From an uncultured Bacteroidia bacterium (lineage in GTDB: Bacteria; Bacteroidota; Bacteroidia; Bacteroidales; F082), in assembly GCA_902769875.1 (NCBI GenBank), contig CACXQV010000002.1, positions 1 through 64,000 on the forward strand: a stretch of DNA of 64,000 nucleotides, in the 5' to 3' direction. Below are positions 53,054 to 62,360 of the stretch, piece after piece. Positions within the stretch are counted from its first letter, which is position 1, and each line of letters opens with the position of its first letter. The position numbers were made by a program, and so were the translations under genes. Below the pieces are notes generated by a model. It made no database searches and was not told the DNA's origin. It was given only the letters and a program-made list of their open reading frames with translations.

Positions 53054-53061
53054 TACTTTTG
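53054..53061 (+). promoter_or_regulatory. -7 promoter box of ade
   Basis: TACTTTTG lies 23 bases before the ATG at 53085, which also rules out the TTG at 53040 as a start codon. Confidence 0.65.
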
Positions 53062-53084
53062 CATTGGAAAAACGCAGCTTTTTT

Positions 53085-54719
53085 ATGAACAACTCTTTCA
53101 CTATAGGCGGCCAAATCGTCGACCTTATCAATACAAGGATTTTTTCGGGCGTCGTTGTCGTCGAGGACGGCAAAATCGCCAAGATTGAGGAAAAGCCTGT
53201 CGGCAACACGCGATACATCATGCCGGGCTTCGTTGATGCCCATGTGCACATCGAGAGCTCGATGCTGATTCCTTCAGAGTTTGCGCGGCTGGCGTCGTGC
53301 CACGGAACGGTGGCCACCGTCAGCGACCCGCACGAAATCGCCAACGTATTGGGCAAGCAGGGCGTAAGGTATATGATCGAAAATGGGAAAAAAGTGCCGT
53401 TCAAGTTTTTCTTCGGAGCCCCAAGTTGCGTGCCTTCCACGGTTTTTGAGACTTCTGGCTTCGCCATCAATGCGGATGACGTCGAAGAATTGATGGCCTC
53501 GCCCGACATCTATTGCCTTTCGGAGGTGATGAACTATCCGGGCGTCATCAACGAAGACCCGGAGCTGATGCGAAAGATTGCTGCCGCAAAGAAGAACCAC
53601 AAGCCTATCGACGGCCATGCGCCCGCAGTGACTGAAGCTGACTTGCAAAAATACGTCGGCGCAGGCATCACCACCGACCACGAGTGTTTCCATCTGGCGG
53701 GTGCTTTGGAGAAAATCAGCCTCGGCATGAGCATCCTCATCCGCGAAGGCAGCGCAGCCAAGAACTTTGATGCCTTGATTCCGCTGATGGCCACCCATCC
53801 CGACAAGCTGATGTTTTGCTCCGACGACAAGCACCCCAACGAATTGGTGGAAAGCCATATCGACGAGTTGGTGCGCCGTGCCATCGCTTTGGGCTACGAT
53901 GTGATGGACGTGCTGAAAGCCGCCTCGCTCAATGCCGTGAGGCATTATCATCTTCCCGTCGGGATGCTGCAAGAGGGCGATGATGCCGACTTCATCGTGG
54001 TCGACGACCTGCGCAGCCCCGTGGCCAAGCAGACCTATGTGAAAGGCGAGCTGATTGCCGAAAACGGGGTGTCGAACATCAAGTATGTGGAGACTGCAAC
54101 CCCCAATCTCTTCGAGCGTCCCTTCCTTTATGCGCAAGACCTGTTCGTTCCCGACAAGGGAAAGAGAATCAAGGTGATAGAATGCAAGGATGGTCAGCTG
54201 ATCACAAAATGTTTCATGGCCGAGCCCAAAGTGGTGAACGGCGGCATCGTCAGCGACGTGGAGCGCGACATCCTGAAGTTGGTGGTGGTCAATCGCTACC
54301 AGCCTTACACGCCAGCCGTGGCCTTCATCAAGAACTTCGGCCTGAAGCGCGGTGCCTTGGCATCGAGTGTGGCCCACGACAGCCACAACCTTGTGGCCGT
54401 TGGGGTTTCCGACCGCGACATCCTTCATGCCATCAATTTGCTGATTGAGCATACGGGCGGCGTGACGGCCTATTGTGGCACCGAAATGTTGGCGGTGCCG
54501 CTGCCCGTGGCCGGACTGATGAGCAACGAAGACGGATACCAAGTGGCTCAGGCCTACCAAAACGCCGATGCCTTGGCCAAACGGCTGGGGTCGACGCTTT
54601 ATGCGCCGTTCATGACTTTGGCATTCATGGCTTTGCTCGTCATCCCTGAGCTGAAACTCAGCGACAGAGGGCTGTTCGATGTCAAGAATTTCGCCTTCAC
54701 CTCGCTTTACGAAGACTAA
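53085..54719 (+). CDS. ade: adenine deaminase
   Basis: A 544-residue amidohydrolase of the adenine deaminase (Ade) family, converting adenine to hypoxanthine and ammonia. Metal and substrate motifs are MPGFVDAHVHIESSM near residue 46, PIDGHAPAVTEADLQKY, TTDHECFHLAGALEK and FCSDDKHPNEL near 245, followed by the family-specific C-terminal domain (RGALASSVAHDSHNLVAVG near 424-442). Length and order are normal. The start is ATG at 53085. It overlaps the convergent rodA by four bases at their ends. Confidence 0.94.
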   Translation: MNNSFTIGGQIVDLINTRIFSGVVVVEDGKIAKIEEKPVGNTRYIMPGFVDAHVHIESSMLIPSEFARLASCHGTVATVSDPHEIANVLGKQGVRYMIENGKKVPFKFFFGAPSCVPSTVFETSGFAINADDVEELMASPDIYCLSEVMNYPGVINEDPELMRKIAAAKKNHKPIDGHAPAVTEADLQKYVGAGITTDHECFHLAGALEKISLGMSILIREGSAAKNFDALIPLMATHPDKLMFCSDDKHPNELVESHIDELVRRAIALGYDVMDVLKAASLNAVRHYHLPVGMLQEGDDADFIVVDDLRSPVAKQTYVKGELIAENGVSNIKYVETATPNLFERPFLYAQDLFVPDKGKRIKVIECKDGQLITKCFMAEPKVVNGGIVSDVERDILKLVVVNRYQPYTPAVAFIKNFGLKRGALASSVAHDSHNLVAVGVSDRDILHAINLLIEHTGGVTAYCGTEMLAVPLPVAGLMSNEDGYQVAQAYQNADALAKRLGSTLYAPFMTLAFMALLVIPELKLSDRGLFDVKNFAFTSLYED

Positions 54720-55987
54720 AGGATGTTCATCCGGTTGGCATCTTGCTTTAGGAAAATGGCCAACATGATCGTGAAAGCCAGCATGCTGGACCCGCCGTAA
54801 CTCAGAAACGGCAAAGGGATTCCGATGACTGGCATCAGGCCGATGGTCATACCTATATTAATAAAGAAGTGCATGAAGATGATGCCGGCGGTGGCATAGC
54901 CATACACGCGGCTGAAAGTCGACTTTTGGCGCTCGGCCAAAGTGATGATGCGCAACAGCAGTCCCACATAGAGGAGCACCACGGCAGCCGTGCCGAGAAA
55001 ACCGCCCTCTTCGCCGATGGTGCAGAAGATGAAGTCGGTGTGTTGTTCGGGGACGAAGTCGTACTTGGTTTGGGTGCCTTGCAGGTAGCCCTTGCCGCTG
55101 AAACCGCCCGAACCGATGGCGATTTTCGACTGGTGTACGTTGTAGCCCACGCCTTGGGGGTCGTCGATTTTGCCGAGCATCACCAAGATGCGTTTTTGCT
55201 GGTGGTCCTGAAGCACTTTGTTGAACGCATAGTCGACCGAAAACACGAAAGCGAACATCGCTGCGAACACGGCAACCATCCTGACGATGTACCTTTTCTT
55301 GTTGAGAAGGTAATAGGTCAGGGTGAGAATGAAAAGTGCGCCCAAGATGATGTACATCACCTTTTGCGACCACATCAAAGTGGAAATAAACAGGAGAATG
55401 GCCACCACGCCGGCCAGCATGAGCCATCCCGCGCCCGGAAAGCCTTCGCGGTAGAGCACGAAGATGAACGACACGAACACGAGGGCCGAGCCGGTGTCGT
55501 TTTGCAACAGCACCAACGCCATCGGGGCAAGGATGAGGAGTGCCGCGATAATCTGGTCCTTGCGCTTTTGCAGGTCAACGTCCAAGCGGTCAAGGTAGCC
55601 GGCCAAGGCCAAGGCCGTGGCCATCTTGGCGAATTCGGAGGGCTGGAATTTGACGCCCGCCCCAAGGTTGATCCACGAAGTGGCGCCTTTGGTGGCCTTG
55701 CCATAGGCCAGCACGATGAAGAGCGACGCCAAGAAGAAAAAATAGATCCACAGTGAGAAGACGTTGAAAAACTTGGCGTCGATGAGCAGGATGGTGAAGC
55801 CGGCAAACAGGGATAACCCAATCCAAATCAATTGCTTGCCGTATTCCATCGAGAAATCGAAAATGCTCGGATGCGCCTCGTTGTATTTGGCCGAGAAGAT
55901 GCTGAACCATCCTATCAAGACCAATGCAAAATAGATGAGCAGGGTGGCCCAGTCGATTTTTCCTATGATATTGTTCCTTTCGTTCAT
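54716..55987 (-). CDS. rodA: RodA-type SEDS peptidoglycan glycosyltransferase
   Basis: A 423-residue membrane protein with about ten helices of the SEDS family. The marks KGATSWINLGAGVKFQPSEF near residue 102, LLQNDTGSALVFVSF near 159 and LPFLSYGGSSMLAF near the end are typical. It polymerises glycan strands for lateral cell-wall growth together with PBP2. It overlaps the PBP2 gene upstream by four bases (ATGA), so the two are translationally coupled, as usual in mrdA-mrdB operons. Confidence 0.93.
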   Translation of the reverse strand: MNERNNIIGKIDWATLLIYFALVLIGWFSIFSAKYNEAHPSIFDFSMEYGKQLIWIGLSLFAGFTILLIDAKFFNVFSLWIYFFFLASLFIVLAYGKATKGATSWINLGAGVKFQPSEFAKMATALALAGYLDRLDVDLQKRKDQIIAALLILAPMALVLLQNDTGSALVFVSFIFVLYREGFPGAGWLMLAGVVAILLFISTLMWSQKVMYIILGALFILTLTYYLLNKKRYIVRMVAVFAAMFAFVFSVDYAFNKVLQDHQQKRILVMLGKIDDPQGVGYNVHQSKIAIGSGGFSGKGYLQGTQTKYDFVPEQHTDFIFCTIGEEGGFLGTAAVVLLYVGLLLRIITLAERQKSTFSRVYGYATAGIIFMHFFINIGMTIGLMPVIGIPLPFLSYGGSSMLAFTIMLAIFLKQDANRMNIL

Positions 55988-57843
55988 CTTTCGTTCTTAT
56001 ATGAGATTCTGCCTTCCATCATGCGCTGTTCCAAGTCTTCGCGGATGGTGTAGCCGCGTATGTATTTCTCGATCATCAGGCTGGCGATTGGTGCTGCCCA
56101 AGTGGCGCCATAGCCTCCGTTTTCGATGATGACGGACAAGGCTATTTTCGGGTCGTTGGCAGGCGCAAAGGCTATGAAGTTGGAGTGGTAGTTGCCATGG
56201 GGGTTTTGTGCGGTTCCCGTCTTGCCGCATTGCGCGATGTCGCTTAGTTCGTAGCGTCGGGCGGTGCCTGCCGAGCCGCTGAAGACGGAACGCAGGCCGG
56301 CTTTCATCGTCCTGACGTATTTTGGGTTGATGCCCGGGTCAATCTTGGTGGTCATCACTTCGGGGATGGCGGTCGAGTCGCCGAAGCATTTGATGAGGTG
56401 GGGCGGATAGTAGAAGCCTTCGTTGGCGATGTAGGCGGCAATGTTGGCCAACTGTAATGGCGTCACCAAAACCTCGCCTTGCCCGATGCCTAACGAGCGG
56501 ATTGTCACGGCGTTCCATTGGTCTTTGTACATCTTGTCGTAATACTCTCGCGAAGGGATGTTGCCCGATCGCTCGGCTGGAACGTCGGTGTTGAACTTAT
56601 GCCCGAGCCCCAACTTGTAGGTCATGTCTTTCCAGTATTCGTAGCCTTTCTTGACGCCGCCAAACTTCGGGTTGTTGATGGTGGCCTTGAAGGCCTCGTA
56701 AAAATAAGGGTTGCATGAGTTCATGATGGCATTGGCGAAATCGGGGCTGGGGCCGTGCGAGTGGGTACACTTGATGGGCAACGAGGCCGGTCCGCTACAG
56801 TGGAAACAGGTGGCAGGCGTGATGCTGCCGCTTTGCATCGCGATAAGGCCCACCACGCTCTTGAAGGTGGAGCCCGGCGGATAGGTGCCGTTGGTGGCTC
56901 GGTTGATGAGGGGCTTCATGGGGTCTTCTTGCAGTTCCTTGTAGTGCTTGCCGCGATCGCGGCCCACGAGGAGGTTGGGGTCGTAGGTGGGGCTGGTGAC
57001 GAAGGCCAGAATCTGCCCCGTTGAGGGCTCGATGGCCACGATTGAGCCTATCTTGCCCACCATCAGCCGCTCGCCATAGGCTTGCAGCTCGGCGTCGAGG
57101 CCGAGGTAGATGTCTTTCCCGGCCACAGGCTCAATGTCGTATTCGCCGTCCATGAAGCTGCCCATCTCTCGGTTGTGGACGTCGACCATCATCACTTTCA
57201 GGCCTTTCACGCCGCGCAGTTCCTTCTCGTACGACTTCTCGATGCCCGACTTGCCTATGTAGTCGCCTTGGCGGTAATAGTTCTCGTTCTCCTTGTCCTT
57301 GTCCAATTCGCCCTTGCTGATTTCGCCGATGTCGCCCAAGGTGTGGGCCGCTATGGATTTGGGATAATGGCGCACCGTGCGGGTCTGGAAATAGAAGCCC
57401 GGGAAACGGTAAAGCACCTCGGCAATGTGGGCGTAGTTCTCTTTCGAGACCTGCGTCATGAAAGGCGAAGGCTTGAAATACGACTCCTTCTTGGCCTTCT
57501 CCATCCGCTCGATGAACGATGCCTTGTCGATGTCGAGCAAGCGGCAGAAAGTGGCCGTGTCGAAGGGGTCGGGCGAGTCTTTTTTCATCACTTGACGGGG
57601 GGTGACCATCAGGTCGTAGACGGCCTCGTTGAACACCAACAACTCGCCGTTGCGGTCGAAAACCTTGCCTCGGGCCGGATATTGGGTCACATAGCGCAAG
57701 GCGTTGTTGTCGGCCAAGGCCACATAGCTTTTGTCGACCACCTGGAGCGAAAACAACTTGAGGATAAAGACAATCCCCACGGCAACAAACACACCCATAA
57801 CCAATAACTTTCTGGGTGACAGACTATTGTTCTTTGTTCTCAT
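55984..57843 (-). CDS. mrdA: penicillin-binding protein 2 (elongation transpeptidase)
   Basis: A 619-residue class B PBP with one N-terminal helix (LLVMGVFVAVGIVFILKLF), the PBP dimer domain, and the transpeptidase domain. The active-site motifs are SxxK in YPPGSTFKSVVGL near residue 333, SxN in MNSCNPYFYEA near 387 and KTG in CGKTGTAQNPHG near 545. It cross-links peptidoglycan with RodA, encoded just downstream. ATG at 57843 is preferred: the open frame extends to TTG 57864, which lies inside the promoter. No mreC or mreD is adjacent here. Confidence 0.94.
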   Translation of the reverse strand: MRTKNNSLSPRKLLVMGVFVAVGIVFILKLFSLQVVDKSYVALADNNALRYVTQYPARGKVFDRNGELLVFNEAVYDLMVTPRQVMKKDSPDPFDTATFCRLLDIDKASFIERMEKAKKESYFKPSPFMTQVSKENYAHIAEVLYRFPGFYFQTRTVRHYPKSIAAHTLGDIGEISKGELDKDKENENYYRQGDYIGKSGIEKSYEKELRGVKGLKVMMVDVHNREMGSFMDGEYDIEPVAGKDIYLGLDAELQAYGERLMVGKIGSIVAIEPSTGQILAFVTSPTYDPNLLVGRDRGKHYKELQEDPMKPLINRATNGTYPPGSTFKSVVGLIAMQSGSITPATCFHCSGPASLPIKCTHSHGPSPDFANAIMNSCNPYFYEAFKATINNPKFGGVKKGYEYWKDMTYKLGLGHKFNTDVPAERSGNIPSREYYDKMYKDQWNAVTIRSLGIGQGEVLVTPLQLANIAAYIANEGFYYPPHLIKCFGDSTAIPEVMTTKIDPGINPKYVRTMKAGLRSVFSGSAGTARRYELSDIAQCGKTGTAQNPHGNYHSNFIAFAPANDPKIALSVIIENGGYGATWAAPIASLMIEKYIRGYTIREDLEQRMMEGRISYKNER

Positions 57844-57861
57844 AGTGAATTTCGCGAATGA

Positions 57862-57869
57862 CAAAAGTA
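57862..57869 (-). promoter_or_regulatory. -7 promoter box of the mrdA-rodA operon
   Basis: The minus strand reads TACTTTTG, 19 bases before the ATG at 57843. Confidence 0.6.
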
Positions 57870-57973
57870 TAAGTTTTTCCTGATTTCGCGATGCCTTTTT
57901 GGCCGTTTTTTTTGGGCTGTTGCACTTTTATCCTAAAATTGTGGGTTTTAACGGCTCTTTCACTTTTTTTTCG

Positions 57974-57981
57974 TACATTTG
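57974..57981 (+). promoter_or_regulatory. -7 promoter box of the GldH-like gene and export genes
   Basis: TACATTTG lies 24 bases before ATG 58005. It probably drives the GldH-like gene and the second Wza/Wzc pair, which follow closely. Confidence 0.6.
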
Positions 57982-58004
57982 CGCGGTTTTTTATGCACAA
58001 ACAA

Positions 58005-58466
58005 ATGAAGAGAATCGCTTTTCTCGTTATGGCCATCTGCCTCTGCCTTTGCGGTTGCGAGCCGAAGGCGAAAAACAAGGAACTGATGCAGCGCAGCTTC
58101 TACAACACGGTGTGGGAGCGTTTCGATTTCGTCAGCACCAATATTGAGGTTGCCGAACCGACCACCTTCGACCTCAGCCTCCGCATCAGTTTCACCGATG
58201 ACTATCCTTACGACTACATCGATTTGGTGTTTGCGGTGTTGACCAACGAGGGTGACCGCTATCGTGCCAAAGGATACAAGCCGAAACTGAAGGATGCCGA
58301 CGGCAACTGGAGCTCGGAGCTCAAAGACGGGTGCTATACGTTCACGTTGCCTATCAACAAGGAGCTTCTCATCAACGATCCTGGCACCTATCGCTTCCAA
58401 ATCGAACAAAAAATGCCTATCACGCCTTTGGTCGGCGTGAAGGAATTGACCCTTTTGAACAATTGA
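58005..58466 (+). CDS. gldH: GldH-like lipoprotein
   Basis: A 153-residue lipoprotein: KRIAFLVMAICLCLCGC is the signal peptide with lipobox near residues 14-17. The mature part fits the GldH pattern of gliding/type IX secretion-linked lipoproteins: SFYNTVWERFDFV, a TFDLSLRISFTDDYPYDYID strand pair, and the end GTYRFQIEQKMPITPLVGVK. GldH is found in Bacteroidota with and without visible gliding. Start ATG 58005 gives a normal signal peptide; 57993 is possible. It precedes the Wza-like gene by 17 bases. Confidence 0.65.
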   Translation: MKRIAFLVMAICLCLCGCEPKAKNKELMQRSFYNTVWERFDFVSTNIEVAEPTTFDLSLRISFTDDYPYDYIDLVFAVLTNEGDRYRAKGYKPKLKDADGNWSSELKDGCYTFTLPINKELLINDPGTYRFQIEQKMPITPLVGVKELTLLNN

Positions 58467-58483
58467 CAAACAACTGATCTGAT

Positions 58484-59293
58484 ATGAAAAATACTGCAAA
58501 AACCTTGAAAACCGGACTGGCAGCGTTGCTTTTTGCGATTGCCTTTGCTTCGTGTGTCCCCCAAAAGAAAATGCTCTACCTGAAAGAAGCCCAAATGTTG
58601 GCCGAAAACCAGTCGATTGAATATGTCAACGACAGGAGTGTCAACTATAAGTTGCAGCCGGGCGACAACCTTTACATCCGCTTCATCAACACGATGGATG
58701 AACGTAATGCGGCCGGCCTTAATGGCGAGTATTCCAATAGCAGGAGCAATTATATGTCATCAGACGCCAGCATCTACCTTCAGTCGTACACCCTCGACGA
58801 GCAAGGCTGCATCGAGCTTCCGCTGACGGGAAAGATTGAGCTCAAGAACCTTACGGTCGACCAAGCCAAGGAGCTTCTGCAAACCGAAGTCAACAAATTC
58901 ATCAACCAAACGACCCTCATCGTGAAGTTGTCAAACTTCAACCTGACGGTGCTGGGCGAGGTGTCGCGTCCGGGGATGTACAAGGTCTATCAGTCGCAAA
59001 TCAACCTTTTCGAGGCGGTGGCTATGGCGGGCAACATGACCAATTTCGCCAAGAACAGCGAAGTGAAAATCATCCGCCAAACCGACAACGGCTCTGAGAT
59101 CGTCACGGTCGATATGGGTTCGGCTGACATCCTTTCCTCTCCTTATTATTATTTGAAACCTAACGACATCATTTATGTGGAGCCGCTTAAAATCAAGTCG
59201 TGGGGCTTCACGGCCTTCCCCTATTCGACGGTTATCTCCATCGTCACTTTGGGTCTCACCATGCTGGCACTTTATTTGAACAACAAGAAATAA
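58484..59293 (+). CDS. second Wza-type polysaccharide export lipoprotein
   Basis: A 269-residue export lipoprotein with lipobox AFASC near residue 24. The Poly_export domain begins near LQPGDNLYIRFINTMDE and the SLBB-type part reads LTVLGEVSRPGMYKVYQSQ. A hydrophobic C-terminal helix (VISIVTLGLTMLALYL) follows. It is clearly distinct from the copy at 19194-20039, so it was not duplicated recently. It pairs with the Wzc-like gene nine bases downstream. Confidence 0.88.
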   Translation: MKNTAKTLKTGLAALLFAIAFASCVPQKKMLYLKEAQMLAENQSIEYVNDRSVNYKLQPGDNLYIRFINTMDERNAAGLNGEYSNSRSNYMSSDASIYLQSYTLDEQGCIELPLTGKIELKNLTVDQAKELLQTEVNKFINQTTLIVKLSNFNLTVLGEVSRPGMYKVYQSQINLFEAVAMAGNMTNFAKNSEVKIIRQTDNGSEIVTVDMGSADILSSPYYYLKPNDIIYVEPLKIKSWGFTAFPYSTVISIVTLGLTMLALYLNNKK

Positions 59294-59301
59294 TCAATGT
59301 T

Positions 59302-61776
59302 ATGGAACAACGTAAAGCATATAATCCCCAACAAATCAACGAGGAACCAACTATAGACATAAAGCAGCTGATTTACATCTGCTTGCGCCATTGGTATCTT
59401 TTTGTCATCTGCGTTTTGATTGCTTTGGCGGCGGGATTTTTCATCAACCGCTTCAGCCCCAATGTCTATAAAACCTCTGGTACCGTGCTCATCAAGGATC
59501 AACGCACCGGTTATGATCCTACGGCCATTATGACAAACATGAATTTTAGCGACTACCAGAATGTAGACAACGAAATTGCCATCTTGACTTCCTATTCCCT
59601 CACCGACCGTGTCGTCCGCAAGATGAACCTTGAGGTGACCTATGTCGAGAAAGGCCGTTTCTCTTCCTTCGAGTTGTATAAAAACGCACCGTTCACCGTG
59701 GAATACGACCGCAGCGTGCCTCAAGCCGTGGGAATGGTTTACGAAATCACCATAATCGACAACGGGAACTTCACGTTGCACGGAACCTCTGAGTATCTCA
59801 ACAAGTACGACTTCATCTTGGGCGAAATGGTGGAGAGCAGTTCGGTCAAGGTCATGATTGACGTGACCAACCAATGCCAACAGGGGGAATGGTTCGACAA
59901 CGGGTACAATCGCATCAGAATCACCTTGAACGAGAACTATAATGCCGAAAGAGACAACAACAGGAATTTCTCGTTCTGGTTGAACAGCTATCCCACTTTG
60001 GTGAATCAAATGAGTTCGTTTTCCGCAAGTCCTATCACCAAGCAGGCATCGGTTGTCTCTGTCGTAATGAAAGGCACCAACAAGAAGAAGATTGTCGATT
60101 TCACGAACACTCTGATGGTGGAATATGTGAATCGTGGCTTGGAGAAAAAGAATTTGGTGTCGGAAAACACGATCAAGTTTATCGACAGCGAATTGGAAGG
60201 CGTTCAAGAACAGCTGAGCGAAGCCGAAAGCGACTTGAAAGACTTCCGCACGCGCAACGACCTGATGAACCTCGATGTCCAAGCCAACCAGATGTACACG
60301 AATTTGCAAGCCTTGGAAAAGGAACGTGCCGAGAAAATGGTCAACGTGAAGTTGTACCAACGTTTGCAGAACTACATCAAGGATCAGATCGACGACCCCG
60401 AGAAGCTGGCCTCGCCAAGCACCATGGGCATCCCCGACCCGTTGCTCAACCGCTTGGTCAACGAGTTGGTGACCCTTTCGCAAACCAAGGCCACGCAGCT
60501 GCTCACCCTTACGGAACAGCACCCCCAAATCGTGAAACTCGACGAACAGATTGTCACCACCAAGAGGACCATCCTCGAAAATGTCAACAATTTGGTCATC
60601 AATGAGCAGATGGGCCTCAACGAAATCAATCGCCGCATCAGCCGTGCCGAGTCGGCTTCGAAAGTGCTTCCCGAAAAGCAGCAGCAGCTCATCAATTTAC
60701 AGCGCAATCGCGATTTCACTGACGGGACCAACAAGTATTTGATGCAACGACGCGCCGAGGCCCAAATCCTGAAGGCATCCAACACGCCCGACAATGAGAT
60801 TATTGACGAGGCCCGCATCGAAAGGACTGTGAAGATTTCGCCACGCACGATGGTGAACTATCTCATCGCTCTCATCATTGGTTTGCTGATTCCGGCCTTG
60901 TATCTGTTCTTGAAGGATTTCTTCAATGTTTCCATCAACGACCGCAAGGATGTGGAAAAAATCACGAAGTACCCCATCATCGGCCAAGTGGCGCAGGTGA
61001 GCGACAAAGACCCCATCGTGGTCATCAACAACCCCAAGTCGCCCGTTGCCGAGTCGTTCCGCTCGATTCGTACCAACATCGAGTTCCTCATCCAAGGCAA
61101 GTCAAAAAGCGTGATATTGGTCACGGGCGACATGCAGGGCATCGGCAAGACCTTCAATAGCATCAACATAGCTTCCATCTATGCCTTTTATGGCAAGAAG
61201 ACGGTGCTTCTTGGTTTCGACTTGCGCAAGCCGAAGCTTTTCCAGGAGTTTGGCCTGAACAACAACATTGGCATCAGCTCCTTCTTGTCGAACAAGGAAT
61301 CGTTTGAGGACATTATCCAGCCCTCCAACCACATCCCCACCCTCGACGTCATCACCAGCGGACCTATCCCGCCCAACCCCGCCGAGCTCATCGCCTCCGA
61401 GAAATGCAAGGAGTTCTTCGATTTGCTCAAGGAAAGATATGACTACATCATCATCGACACGCCGCCTTTGGGGTTGGTCACCGATGCTTTCCTGCTGATG
61501 CGCTATTCCGATGTCAACTTGTTCATTGTGCGTCAAGGTGTCACCAACAAGAACATCTTTAGCAGCATCATCAAAGACCTTGAGAACCGTGAGGTCAGCG
61601 CTTCGATCGTCATCAACGGAATTGAGGCCAACAGCAGCTACGGCCAGCGTTATGGCTATGGCTACGGCTACGCCTATGGCTATGGCTACGGCAAGTATGC
61701 AAGCGAGAGTTCGAGTTATTATGGCGAAGACAATAAGGGAAAATCGGAAACAAGCAAAAAGCGTGGCTCTAAATAA
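59302..61776 (+). CDS. second Wzc-type tyrosine autokinase
   Basis: An 824-residue BY-kinase/Wzz protein. Membrane helices lie near residues 33-53 and 520-540 with coiled coil between. The kinase has Walker A DMQGIGKTFNSIN near 610, A' VLLGFDLRKPKLF and Walker B YIIIDTPPLGLV near 716. The tail, RYGYGYGYAYGYGYGKY, is a tyrosine cluster. The earlier copy has a longer and more basic tyrosine tail. ATG at 59302 is used; the frame is open back into the previous gene. No phosphatase gene is next to this copy, so the phosphatase at 22642 may serve both. Confidence 0.92.
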   Translation: MEQRKAYNPQQINEEPTIDIKQLIYICLRHWYLFVICVLIALAAGFFINRFSPNVYKTSGTVLIKDQRTGYDPTAIMTNMNFSDYQNVDNEIAILTSYSLTDRVVRKMNLEVTYVEKGRFSSFELYKNAPFTVEYDRSVPQAVGMVYEITIIDNGNFTLHGTSEYLNKYDFILGEMVESSSVKVMIDVTNQCQQGEWFDNGYNRIRITLNENYNAERDNNRNFSFWLNSYPTLVNQMSSFSASPITKQASVVSVVMKGTNKKKIVDFTNTLMVEYVNRGLEKKNLVSENTIKFIDSELEGVQEQLSEAESDLKDFRTRNDLMNLDVQANQMYTNLQALEKERAEKMVNVKLYQRLQNYIKDQIDDPEKLASPSTMGIPDPLLNRLVNELVTLSQTKATQLLTLTEQHPQIVKLDEQIVTTKRTILENVNNLVINEQMGLNEINRRISRAESASKVLPEKQQQLINLQRNRDFTDGTNKYLMQRRAEAQILKASNTPDNEIIDEARIERTVKISPRTMVNYLIALIIGLLIPALYLFLKDFFNVSINDRKDVEKITKYPIIGQVAQVSDKDPIVVINNPKSPVAESFRSIRTNIEFLIQGKSKSVILVTGDMQGIGKTFNSINIASIYAFYGKKTVLLGFDLRKPKLFQEFGLNNNIGISSFLSNKESFEDIIQPSNHIPTLDVITSGPIPPNPAELIASEKCKEFFDLLKERYDYIIIDTPPLGLVTDAFLLMRYSDVNLFIVRQGVTNKNIFSSIIKDLENREVSASIVINGIEANSSYGQRYGYGYGYAYGYGYGKYASESSSYYGEDNKGKSETSKKRGSK

Positions 61777-61788
61777 GGAATTCGTGCT

Positions 61789-62322
61789 ATGAATGTGCAT
61801 AACGTCAGGAGTTGGCATGCTTTGTATGTTAGGTCGCGGGCCGAGAAGAAAGTGCTGATGCAGCTTGAGGATTTGGGCGTGACGGCCTACTTGCCCTTGA
61901 TTACGACGGTCAGGCAATGGAGCGACCGCCGCAAGAAGATCGAGGAGCCTTTGTTCAAATCGTACGTGTTTGTGTATTCAAATCCCAAGGAATACATCCC
62001 GATCCTGAACGTCTACGGGGTTCTCAAGTTCGTGACCTTCGAGAGGCAGGCTGTCGTCGTTCCCGAAAACCAGATTCTCGCCATCAAGAAATTTGTGGCC
62101 GACTATGATCGGGGCGAGGAATACAAGATGCAGAACAACGTGGATTTGAAGGAAGGCCAAATGGTGCGCATCATCACGGGGCCGATGAAAGGCTTGAAAG
62201 GCAGGCTCGAATCCATCGAGAACAAGCGTCATCTGATTGTTTACATCGAGGCTGTCGGGCAGTACATTCCGGTGCATCTTCCGCGAGCCAAAGTGGAGCC
62301 GGTCTACGACGACGAAAAATGA
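61789..62322 (+). CDS. UpxY/NusG-family transcription antiterminator
   Basis: A 177-residue NusG N-terminal-domain protein with a KOW-like end, of the UpxY type that allows RNA polymerase to read through capsule operons in Bacteroides. Marks are WHALYVRSRAEKKVLMQLED, FKSYVFVYSNPKEY and the KOW-like MVRIITGPMKGLKGRL. UpxY genes normally open capsule operons; here it comes after a Wza/Wzc pair, with a terminator soon after. It may therefore act on the distant locus at 1-17 kb, or be a remnant of a lost locus. Confidence 0.87.
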   Translation: MNVHNVRSWHALYVRSRAEKKVLMQLEDLGVTAYLPLITTVRQWSDRRKKIEEPLFKSYVFVYSNPKEYIPILNVYGVLKFVTFERQAVVVPENQILAIKKFVADYDRGEEYKMQNNVDLKEGQMVRIITGPMKGLKGRLESIENKRHLIVYIEAVGQYIPVHLPRAKVEPVYDDEK

Positions 62323-62360
62323 AAAATTGTTGAACGGATTATCTCAAAAACAGATACATT

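Noticed and set aside
53274..54560. 428-codon minus-strand open frame opposite ade
   Set aside because: It is fully antisense to adenine deaminase, whose motifs are complete; no independent evidence.
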